Part shown: positions 1 through 9,956 of the stretch, one piece after another
Numbering within the stretch: position 1 is the stretch's first letter
How the letters are laid out: each line of letters starts with the position of its first letter
NCBI GenBank assembly: GCA_009192285.1
Contig: CM018603.1
Coordinates: 6,941,613 to 7,005,612 of the forward strand
Source: Morchella semilibera
Taxonomy: Eukaryota; Ascomycota; Pezizomycetes; Pezizales; Morchellaceae
DNA length: 64,000 bases
Direction: 5' to 3'
Made by a program: the position numbers and the translations under genes
Notes under the pieces: model-generated
Told to the model about the DNA's origin: nothing
The model's database searches: none
Seen by the model: the letters and a program-made list of their open reading frames with translations, nothing else

Positions 1-3000
1 AGGGAGGAAATGTTGGTAAGGTATGCAGAAAAGGCTTCGTCCTCAGCAGAGGAGTCTGAATCGTGCAACCAGTAAAGAAGAGTTACGTCTTCAGCCGTGG
101 CAGGTGGGAGATGTCCGGATTTTTTCATAGATGCGGACATGTCGTTGGATGAGCGACTTAACACGGCGCTATCGCTATTGTTGCTTCGAGAGACCTTCAC
201 AATTGTGGTACTGCCTTCGTTCCTAACAATCCGATACCCAAGCGCCTCCAGCAGCTGGATTGAGCGGATGTTATGTGTATACAGCCTCTGCGTAAGATCC
301 TTGGCTTTGATACTTCTGCTCTCTAGCCTCCTCTCCAACGTTTCCTTCTCTTTCTCAACTGACTCACCATGTGCCTTCACATCCTCCAACTGTCTTGAAA
401 GATCTTTAGACCGATCGATACTCTTCGCAATTAGTTCCTCAATTCCATCCATTAATTTACCCAGATCACTTGGCCCAATCTCCCCCCCAAACCTTTCGTG
501 CGCTCCCCTCACTCTACCCACTAGATCCTCCCGCTCCAGACTATCTTTCTTTGCATTCTCCAATACCTCTTTCATACCTTTCATGGATTCCTCCATCGCA
601 TGTACACTTTCAATGAGTCTTGCATTTTCACCTTGGAGCCTCTCTACTTCCGCACTAGTAATTTCCAGTTCCCCTTCGAGGCCCCTAATGCGCTCCTCAT
701 CGCGGTCAAGATCTTCATATGCTTCATCAAGTTTACCTTTTAGGTCCTCGATTTCTTGTTGGAAAGCTTTACGTTCGACGATGTGCTGCTGATCCAATGC
801 CTCCAAGTTTGCGACGAGATCACGCTTGGTATCATCTGCGCTTCTCATCCTTTCGCTCATCTCCTTCTCACTTCCTGCACGCGCTGTGGCCTCTTGCTGT
901 AGCTTCGCAGTAAGCTCGCGCTCCGCGGCCAGCTCTCCTTCAAGCATGGTTATGCGAGTCCGATCTACAATGTTCTCAGAACTTATTCGTCTCCCATTGA
1001 CTGGACTTGTCGGCCCCTCATTTGAAAAAGCCTGTTGTGTGAGTTGAGGTGTATTTGATGCGGACTGCGGGGCTTGTGAGGGGTTGTAAACATTCCCTGT
1101 GGTTGCCCTAGCCCTGTGGATTAGGTCCTCTAGTTTCCTAACACGGCTCTCATACCCTTGAACACGTTGCTGTAAGGCCTCCTTCTCCGTACGGAGGGCT
1201 TTGAGTTCCTCATCGCCGCGGGAAAGATAGATTGAGCTTCCGCCTGTGTTTGTAGCCTCGTGTATAGAGCCGCGCTTGAAACCTTTCGGGCGCTTCCCGC
1301 CGTGCTTTCTTCCTCCGGTGGTTTGTGGTTCGTTAATTTTGGTATAAATCCCCTGAAGTTCTTTCCATGTTTCATCCATCCCTTCAATTCCCTTGAGGGT
1401 TGTAAGAAATGCTTCAACATCTGCACGGTTGATGTTTGGTAGACCCCCACTCGCATCGCCACGAGTAGTTAGCTCTGCACGAACAACCCCTTGTACACCG
1501 TCTCCGCCCTCAAGATTGAATGGCAAGAGGGATCCGGTATTACGCATCCACTTTCTTCGCCGCTTTTCTTCATCCTCTTTGAGATTCGCTAGGTCCTCTG
1601 CAACACGTTGCGAATCGCTGGTGAATTTCGTGGACCATTCACGGCGGCGGACACACTCGATAAGAAGGGAACCGTAGATACTGGGAAAACGCGTGACTAG
1701 GGTTAAGAGACGGAGGGAAGCGTCTTCAGCGAAGGTACTGTCAAGAGAGGTGATTGCGGGATTAACAGGCGCACAGAGAGATTGAATGTGTGCGATCGTT
1801 TGCAAATGAGCGGTGCTTCGTTCAGAGGCCTCGTTCTTTATTATGTTAAATAAGGGACCGCAAAATCCGATAACAAACAAAACGTGGTTTTGGACTAGCT
1901 AGGCTTACCTTAAGCTTAACGGCTTCCTGCAATACTCTACCTACATCTCCGACCAGACTAACTAATCCCGGTAGATACTCAGTTGTACTGGCGTAGGCTC
2001 TCTTACTCGCTGTAGAGATAGCTCTAGATCCTTGCAGCGTGAGTACGTAGTCATAATCTGTTCTTACCTTCTTCACTAGGACATCTATCTCTCCAATCAA
2101 CATTTTACAATGCTCCGCCACCCCGCCTCGTTCTGCGAGCTCCTTTTCGCGCTGGATCTCTCCTTTGAGCACCTGCGTTTGACCGACAATGTCCTCGATT
2201 GTCTCGCTGAGCTCAATCACATCCTTTTCAAACTTCTGGCTTAAGCTTGTGAGGCTTGAAGCGGCAAGCTGAACCTCTTTTATTGTAAAAAAGTCCGCAA
2301 GAACCTTAGCCTCCTGCTCCTCCTCAAGACCTGTTTGGTGATACTTCCTCAACTCAGGGTGTACCGGGAGACGAGTGAGGACACCTACTCCAGCTTCCCA
2401 CTCAGCCAAAACGTGGTCCTGGTCCTCAAGAACTCCTTCGGCCCATTCCCGTAGCTTTCCCAGTGAAGTATTAAGACCTCCTGAGTGGTACTCGAGGTTG
2501 CTAAACGCCACTTTGACAGCTTGGCGTATCACTCCTGTAGTTGTGTCGTTCTGGGTAACCTGTTCAGCGAGCATTTGGGCATGGTTCAACACGCTTTCAC
2601 TCCAACTCAATCGCTTCTTGAACAGTGAGCGCCATGAGGAAAGCTCGGTCTCAGAATCAAGATTCGTCGGGAACGGGGTAGGTATTTGAACACGAGGAAT
2701 TTGAGATGTCGGGGGCGGGGGAAATGGATGGGTGAGGTGTCGGCGGTCAAATAGGTACAGTTCGCGCTACTCTTGTGTTAGTTTCGAAGCTATCACTGGG
2801 ATCGACGGAGCCGAGAACAGACCTCCTGGGTAAGAGACGCGGGCTTGATGTTCGTGCCGCGACTCGTCATCAAAATCTGACAAGCCGGAGGAAGAGAAAT
2901 CTTTGAATCGATCCATTTTCGGATTTCTTCGACGCTGTAAAGAAAGCTGTTAGTCACAAAGATTGTAGCTATCGATAGCTCTAGCTCTCTAGCTATAGGC

Positions 3001-3101
3001 AAGGAGGGAGCGATAGATGACGGGGGTGCTCACGAGGTGAATGATCCAGATTCGGCTTGCAGACACTCTCCCGTATGGGCTATATATATTAGTATCGGCA
3101 T
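1..3101 (-). CDS. ATG11: Autophagy-related protein 11 (Atg11), N-terminal and central part; gene runs off the left edge
   Basis: Atg11 is the coiled-coil scaffold of selective autophagy (cargo receptors, Atg1 complex). Start ATG 3101 gives MPILIYIAHTGE, the ubiquitin-like opening typical of fungal Atg11. Exons (minus): 3101-3034, 2934-2823, 2766-1909, 1835 to below 1. Introns: GTGAGC donor with GACTAAC branch and TTTACAG acceptor; a non-consensus GTCTGT donor with CTAAC branch; GTAAGC with a short AT-rich end. Splicing joins SFTS to VEEIRKW, then the family-typical LYLFDRRHL. Exon 3 carries the SWSESVLNHAQ stretch; exon 4 is a long coiled coil (about 900-80) and stays open to base 1 (LLYWLHDSDSS near 90). 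The conserved C-terminal domain lies outside the window. The family match is by recognition of several conserved segments; only the GTCTGT donor is uncertain. Confidence 0.92.
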
Positions 3102-4805
3102 TCCTCCTCACGGTGGAGGTCCGGGTCCTATGCTCTCTTCCAGATCGGTTTATGAATTGTGGCTGTACGATATGCGGATGTGTCCGATAAATGTCGTGTC
3201 TACGGAGCGAGGAGAAGAGGGATGGGAGAGAGGCTAGAGTAAAAAAAAAATAGAAACAAAAAGAATGCTCGCCTTGTCAGAACGCCACAGGCTGAGTTTG
3301 ATTTGACAGGCGATGGAGGTGAGTAAAATTAAGGCATCGACAAGTGACGGTTGTCGCCAAGATATGGCACGTGAGCTATGATGTTTCTTCGCAGTCTCAT
3401 GGTGTTTATCAAGTCCCACGGAGGTATGGATATACCTAGGTAGATCTGCCAGGAACAGCTATGGAAATAATATTATAACACACCTAAATCTAGGGGCATA
3501 TAGTTATAGTATTATCAGATTAGACTTCTAAACACCACGGTACCGAAGAGTATTCAATTATGGAGAGGTAACTGCCAGATTAGGAAGTTACAGGGACAGA
3601 TCAGGTGCCAGAAGGAGCTAGATCCAATACACAAAATTATCCTCCCACTAGTTTTTTATTTGGTGTGCGTGGTGTCACATGTGGTGATAGGTAGCAGATG
3701 CACTGGCACAAGACACCATCATTCATTTGATTTTGGTTTTGTCCCACTTTAGAGTAGAGTATCGCAGCAATAGCAACATTTAGCTACATGTACTAGTGGT
3801 TAATGCTTAATAATACTGTTTAGCCGATGTAAGCGCCGGAAGGAAACTTAGCGGTTAATACATGTAGGTGTCCGTCCGCGTCATGTTTACCTACGGATGT
3901 ATGGCGCGAGAAGGCATAGGGGGTGGGTGTGTAAACCTCAGAGGAATTTTTTTTGTATGGGAATTAGACCGTTAGGCTAGGCACTAGTACAATTATGGGA
4001 GTAGATCTCCCAATTTCTATATAGACTGATTGGCTGCAAACGCTGAAGTTTACACACCTACCCTCCATAGCTTCTCGAGCCATATGTAGTTCTTTCTCGT
4101 CACCATTGCCATCATCATCATCAGAAATACAATATCATCCCCTTGCTAGTCGAAGTGAGCACAGTTTCTCATTCGTATCGTTCGAAGAAGAAGAGACTGT
4201 ACACAACAACGCCTTTAGAAAATTGGGGATACGCCTGGGTCAAGAGTAGAAGGGAAATATACCCAAGAACCCGCTGAACTGCTCTTTTATAAATCACCTA
4301 TATATGGAACGTTCTAATCTTGTGGCTATGCGTCTCTGTTACTATGCTACACGTGTGGATGAGCACAAGATTAATTATTGCAGACTGCAATGGAAGCTTT
4401 GCGCTAAGTGTTGCGGCAGCTTGTGGTCATGAAGGCCTAGAAATTTGATAGCAACAATTACCGTAATCAGTCCATTAAATTAAGTACTAGGTACGTTTAC
4501 AGCATTTCCCGCCAATATGTTTAACATATCCTTCAAAGGCTTTTGATGATCGAGAAGATACTGATATATTACTCACGAGTACAAATTTCCGGCCTAACAA
4601 TGCCCAACTAACTCGTCTAATCGATTTTTTTTAGTCGATTATAACCAACTCATTCTTCACGCTACTTATATATATCCAACCGAGAGCGGTGCAGACATAA
4701 ATTCGGAGGAGGGGCGTCTTTCCTATAAGACCTAGCGGCGTGTAAGTACATACACAGCGAACAGGGCCGCTCGTTATTATATCACAGGCAATCACTCGAT
4801 GCGCC
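3102..4805. other. Intergenic spacer upstream of ATG11
   Basis: I see no convincing gene in this 1.7 kb. It holds the presumed ATG11 promoter, one TA-flanked inverted-repeat element (3902-4082), two TACATGTA palindromes (about 3784 and 3858) and one bipartite motif on the minus strand (4781-4798). The remainder is AT-rich and without open frames of coding character. Confidence 0.6.
3902..4082 (+). mobile_element. MITE family A, copy 1 (TA-flanked inverted-repeat element)
   Basis: 181 bp bounded by inverted repeats beginning TGGCGCGAGAAGGC on the left and, in reverse complement, TGGCTCGAGAAGC on the right. Further in, GGTGTGTAAACCTCAG and GGTGTGTAAACTTCAG are also inverted. Both ends abut TA, the duplication made by Tc1/mariner/pogo transposases. 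No coding capacity. A second copy sharing the internal sequence lies inverted at 22066-22217; a third with the same outer ends lies at 30821-31008. Confidence 0.85.
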
Positions 4806-5519
4806 TTACAGAGTCAACCGTCTCTCGGTACTCATTTCACGCATAACAGGCTTTATGTCTACCGCGGGTGTACCCGCTCCTGTCGCGACATCTAATGCAA
4901 CTTCTAGCGCTTTCTTCTTCATATCCTTTCTGTACGTTCTACATAGAAGTACACCAAACACCAACGCGCTTGCTAAAACAATGGGTATCACGATCTTTGC
5001 CCAAGGTGACAGAGCTAAGCACTTGGTCGGCTTGTATACTACAGTGTATATACATGCGCGAGCGGCATGGGGCGGGCGAACCAAAAATGCCTTGTTTTTC
5101 CGCCGCTGAGTCACCTGGCGGTGAGGGAAGCGTGGGACTGGTGGCGTTCCTAACGGCGGTAGCGGAAACGGAGTTTATAAATCCTGTCGGTAGTCCAATG
5201 GTATATATGTAGTCGTCAAATGAGGTGATTATCCTCCCGGATGTTGAAAATGTAGTTGGGTTCCGAGTGGTAGCGGTTGAGTCATTGCTGGCTGAGCTTG
5301 TGGCCTCGAGTACGAGCGATGATGTTCTATTGCTAGCTATTAGCTCTGGTCTTTATAGTTGGGTGGGGTGTGGGCGATATTGTTCCCAGTTGGGGGCCGC
5401 GGACTATGGGTATTAGCGACAGTTGTACCGCCTGGACCAGCGATCAGCTCTTTACTCACAGCAGAGTGAACGTACAGCAGTTGGAAAAGCAAAATAAAGA
5501 CGAGGAACTGGGAATTCAT
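4806..5519 (-). CDS. Small type I membrane protein, three exons, unknown function
   Basis: I do not recognise the family. The model is built from splice signals: exon 1 5519-5460 encodes a signal peptide (MNSQFLVFILLFQLLYVHSA) and ends at a GTGAGT donor; exon 2 5343-5115 encodes a Ser/Thr/Asn-rich stretch with several N-glycosylation sequons (NRT, NDST, NAT); exon 3 5038-4806 encodes a Pro/Cys linker, one transmembrane helix (IVIPIVLASALVFGVLL) and a Lys-rich tail. Frames agree at both junctions (phase 0, then phase 1), giving 173 aa. Signal peptide, glycosylated ectodomain, one helix and a basic tail suggest a plasma-membrane sensor-like or adhesive protein; that role is inference. The acceptor of intron 1 (ACCAGAG) is the weakest call. 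Confidence 0.6.
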
Positions 5520-5590
5520 TATTGATGTCTCAATAGATAACCACTTCGACAGACCTAGAATAAGCTAGCTCATCTCGGCGGCTCATATTA

Positions 5591-5717
5591 GAGTGATTTG
5601 GCCAATAGCCTCTAAATCTAAATATTTAGTTCTTGGCGATAGTTTTTGGTGAAAATCCCGCCAAGAACCCAAAATCTGAGCTCAAAATTTGAAAAACAGG
5701 GATTGGCCAAATCGCTC
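5591..5717 (+). mobile_element. MITE family B (TA-flanked inverted-repeat element)
   Basis: 127 bp with terminal inverted repeats GAGTGATTTGGCCAAT (left) and GAGCGATTTGGCCAAT (reverse complement of right), each next to a TA dinucleotide. The middle holds a second inverted pair (TTCTTGGCG/CGCCAAGAA type). Non-coding; likely a non-autonomous Tc1/mariner-type element. It sits about 70 bp upstream of the membrane-protein gene start at 5519. Confidence 0.8.
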
Positions 5718-8400
5718 TACTACGCCTTGGCATCTAGATAAGACATGTTTTAAGTGGAGGGCTGAGTACATGTAGATACATGCATGTTCCCAACGGGGCG
5801 CGCACATATCACTACCAAGTTTTGCGGCTTACAGAATTTCAGTCATGGCACATCACTCGGCCTTTCGAGTAAACATGGCATCCCTCTACGAATGCCTTAG
5901 CAGGGGTAGGTCTACACTATTCTTTAGCGAAACCTCCTTTGGGGATCCTCGGTTCTAACCACCACCTGGTACCCACGCCCAGGCCTTCTGGTGCCATATT
6001 CTCCGGCTACCCCGCGTAGCCCGCATGCGCTCAGCAGACTCATAGGTAGATCGGCGCAAGAAAAAAGAGTCCGCAGCTTTTGTCGCATCAAGTAAGACCA
6101 AGCATACATATAAAGCAGCCTCTCAGCCCGATCTACTAGTACAAAGTCGAACGTACTGAAAAACACTCTGTGCCGGGGTACATCATGTCCCTGGTACCGA
6201 GGCAACCTTACAACTTGCGGTCCAACATCAACGAGCCAGAAGAGCGCAGCTATTGGCTGTGAGCGGTAATAGGTTCGTCAACTGCCAATTTTGTCAGACT
6301 CTCGGGGCAGGTGGCTACGGTTGGGTTTAGTTGAGTTCCACCTTTACTTGAAGACTCGTCCCGCGCGCGCGGATAGGACTCAGTCTGTAGCCAGCTGGTA
6401 TCGTGGCGGCCGTGGCGCAAAGAAGTAGGCCCGGGAAGAAAAGGAAGCTTTACGGTACGGTGCTGGGGCTAGGGAGGGTTCGTGTGGCTCTCACACCCCC
6501 GAAGATAGACCTTAGAGCCTAACTAGCATCGGATGGAAAGTTGGCAAATTTTGGTGACCGGGGGTTATACATTAACCCGAAATTCCTCTAGATTTAGGTG
6601 TTCCGAAACCGTTGGTGTGCATTCTCTTGCTAGCTACGCATGCACCGGCCGTGACCTATATTAACCACGTACATAATAACCTCGCGGAAGCAGTGGAATT
6701 ACACTAGTGATCCAAGAATACCTCAGCTGTAACCATAAAGCTCCTATTGGTGTATCCTGAAGGCTTTGGCTCTGGGCGTGTTGTGGTATGGTGGTTGTTA
6801 GCTAGAGCCTATACTGGGTTTGCAACCATACAGCTATGGTTGCAGGCGGGTAGTATCCCCTCTGTTAAGTATTGCAGTTGGATTTCTCGGCGGCCTGATC
6901 GGCCATCGCCCATACACAAGCGGAACTCTAACTGGCTGGAGACTATCAATACAGCCGCTTTAAGTGTGAGACCTTAGACGCGGGCTCTATGTAGGTAAGT
7001 TTCAAAACTATCCCAAACGCTAATGCCCAGCTCACGCAGGTCCTATGGCTGTTGAGCGTTGTATGATCCTCCGCTCGCGTGGAATAAATCCCGGACGCGG
7101 TGTACTAGAGCACACCCCGCTGGCTCTCTCCGGAGAACTTATTTTCGGGGCTGGCGTTCAGGATATCCTTCTATCTTGGGCCTGGTCACGGGGGTTCGTA
7201 TACTCTCTCCTGTTTAGAGCCTTTGGATCATGGTGCTTGCTGTCCCCTCGGATCCATAGTTTTCAAACTTTCCCAGAAACTCCCCGGTTGTTGGAAGGGT
7301 GGTATACACTTGTGGACCTTGAACCAAACCTTGGAACGTGGAACGTGATGTCTTAGTTCCTGGCTTGGCGTCGAGTGATACTATATGATTAAGGGATGTA
7401 TAACCAAGAAAGACATCTCACCGTCGGGTGAAATATCACTAGATCCAAGTCTCGGCCATCAATGGTAGAGCAGCATAGCTACGTCGTACCGACAAGAATC
7501 GGAGCCCATCCCCACCCAGCCATTACCACCGCCAACATGCATCAGGGTGTCCTGGCTGCGCATATTAGCTGGCGCCATATATATATACAAGCAGCAGCAG
7601 ACGATGTTGTATAATCAACCAAGCTGAAGGGCCCTGGTCGGCGGATGTTGTTTCTACGAGCTACATTTTGTAATGGCAGGGGCACCGCGCGCGCGGGGAT
7701 TCTCGGAGCTGCGCTGGTACGCACAGATTCCATACTGTACTGTACCCTGAGGGATGGTGGGTGCTTTTGGCGTGTGTATATGTAGTCCTGGGGGGTCGTA
7801 GGATGAGTCCAGTACCTCGAAGAGGGATCTGGGCCCTTGAACGTGTGGATCGAAGGGGCACGTTGGGTTTCATTGAGTCCCTTGATTGGACTTGAGATCT
7901 ACTCTGGCGGCGGTAGCGGTAGCTACATTCTCGGTGAGGTGAGTGCTCTTCTCGGTCGTGTCTCTCGCGCGGGGGGATGTAGCTAGGTGATACCTTATAT
8001 CCATCGCTCAAGTGAGGATGCAAAATTGCTCACGCACGAGTAAAGGTTCACGAGCACGGATATCGATGTATTGAGTGGGGACTCTCCCCTGGCGCTACTC
8101 GCCGCTGGCTGGATAATGGCACAATTTGTGTGTGAGCTTAGGCGCACGCCGCGCGCGAGGGATCACCCTCGATCTTGCTCCGCGCTCAATTCCCGGTTTG
8201 GTGAAGGGCTCTATCTACATGTATCTAGGGAGTCTAATTCTCTATCGACTCCAGGGACCGTTCCCTTCGTCTGGAGGTTGGTTTAGCAATAACATGAGAT
8301 GGAGAAAGGGTGAAATGTAGGCGTTTAGTCGTGTGAAAGCTCGTTCGGGAGAAATGGATCAATGGGTTTTGATAAAAGGCTCGTTTCAGTCGTCCCTTCG
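5718..8400. other. Gene-poor spacer
   Basis: Short open frames here (for example 5924-6205 minus and 7045-7356 plus) lack recognisable domains, splice-extended partners or coding character, and I do not call them genes. The spacer carries two bipartite motifs (5842-5859 minus; 7372-7389 plus) and two TACATGTA palindromes (about 5767 and 8216). Confidence 0.55.
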
Positions 8401-8404
8401 CAGC

Positions 8405-8935
8405 AGCTAGGAGATGATGAAAGATCCCTTTGATGGGGGTCGAAACACGGAGGCTCATGGCCATAGAGAGCCGAAGCCTAGAGTAGCGCAAATCCACAGA
8501 GCCAACGCCAACAGAGAGCCAAAGCCAACAGAGTTCGTTTTCATCATTCCCTCGCAACAGCCAGAAAATGATGAGAGCTGCGAACCACAGAGAGGTATAT
8601 AAAAGGGTTAAAAAACCCAGAGCCAAAAAAACCACAAAGGGACAAACCAAAAAAACCCACAAGGAGAGCCAAAGAAAATCCACACAGAAGAAGAGCCAAA
8701 AACACAAGGAGAGCCCAAAAAAACCCACACAAGCAGAGTCAAAAAAACCCACACAAGAAGAGCCAAAAAAAAACCCCACAGAAGAAGAACCAAAAAAACC
8801 CCACAAGAGCCAAAGAAAAACCCACAGAAGAGCCAAAGAAACCCACAAGAGCCAAAGAGAACAAGAGCCAAAAGGAACCCAAAAGCCAAAGAAAAACCCA
8901 CAGTTTTTCATCATCTCATCGCATCAGCCATAATA
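8405..8935 (+). repeat. A/C-rich minisatellite, imperfect GAGCCAAAAAAACCCACA units
   Basis: From about 8470 to 8905 the plus strand is an irregular tandem of units resembling GAGCCAAAAAAACCCACA with AGAAGA interruptions. It is flanked by three copies of a roughly 30-bp sequence containing TCGCAGCAGC...ATGATGA (about 8396, 8550 and 8915). The array is almost free of plus-strand T between 8600 and 8900. It produces a long Phe/Leu-rich minus-strand frame that I regard as an artefact of composition. Confidence 0.75.
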
Positions 8936-8939
8936 TAAT

Positions 8940-9570
8940 GAAAAAAAAAGACTGTAAACAGTCCCCAAAAAAAAAGGTATCACCCTTTTTTTTGTCATCG
9001 CCATTCAAAGCCCTTATTGCACCGACTGCAAGCAGTAAGGCTAGGCTGGCTTGTCATCTCCTATTCTGACACCGACCGGCGAAGGTAAGGCTAGGTGATA
9101 TTTGACAATCTGATCTAGAGAGAAAAGGGAAAGAGGATTGGGGGAGGATAGGACATCTTATATAGCATAGGAGTTATAATATGTGGGGTCCTTGGCGTTA
9201 ATTTAACTTTCGCCGCTGGGGGGGGGGCTTGGCGGATTAACTTTTGCTGCTGCGGGAAGTTGAGGGGCTTGGTGGTGTTCTACTCTGGCGCGCAGTAAAT
9301 TGTATGGGGCTTGGCGATTTTTAACATACATGTATGTGTACCACCGGTGGTTGAAGGGGGGAGGGGCTTGGCACGCGAGTGATGGATTGTGATATGGAGT
9401 GGAGCACTCGCTCTGTCGCCGTCGTCGCCGACAGGGATCCTAACCAGGACTACAACTCTACTCGCGCGACAGAACTCTGTCGCTTGCAAAAAGAGAGGGC
9501 TCGGTCGCAACCTAAGATTCACTAAGTGTAAGCGATAGATATTAGCGGGGTACATACATACATACATGTA
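8940..9570. other. Spacer with repeated GGGGCTTGG motif
   Basis: No gene seen. GGGGCTTGG occurs four times (about 9225, 9263, 9305 and 9363) at 38-58 bp spacing; the last copy runs into a bipartite motif at 9376-9393. TACATGTA palindromes lie at about 9325 and 9562. Confidence 0.5.
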
Positions 9571-9803
9571 CCCCGGGGGTCCTCAAAGTGATGCAACGGC
9601 GACAAAAACCACAAATTTCGTAGCTATGGCCACCATGTCCAAAAGTTGGGAAGTGATTTATATATGTCGAATTGCATCAGGCGGAGCTATATAATAAATA
9701 GTAAATGGAAATCCAAATGGAAAAAATTGACTGGGTCTAGCTTTGGTGGTGGTCGCGACACTAGAATATCGAGCCTGTTGCATCACTTTAAGGACCCCCG
9801 GGG
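9571..9803 (+). mobile_element. MITE family C, in the PBY1-like promoter region
   Basis: 233 bp with terminal inverted repeats of about 27 bp that begin CCCCGGGGGTCCTCAAAGTG on the left and CCCCGGGGGTCCTTAAAGTG on the right in reverse complement, each flanked by TA. Non-coding. It ends 153 bp before the start codon of the SurE/TTL gene, so it probably supplies part of its promoter or 5' leader. Confidence 0.82.
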
Positions 9804-9956
9804 TACATACATCCCCCACATTGAGCCTCACTCAACTACATCATACACCCAACCAGGTTCTGTACCCAACGTCGTTACAAAACAGCATCTCGACCTCAGT
9901 AATATAATACCACCACCACAATTATCATCAATTGCACACACCTACCACACCATCAA

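Noticed and set aside
7045-7356. 103-aa plus-strand frame
   Set aside because: No domain, no splice partners and ordinary chance length.
8234-8914. 226-aa Phe/Leu/Trp-rich minus-strand frame
   Set aside because: It is the reverse reading of the A/C minisatellite; composition alone keeps it open.
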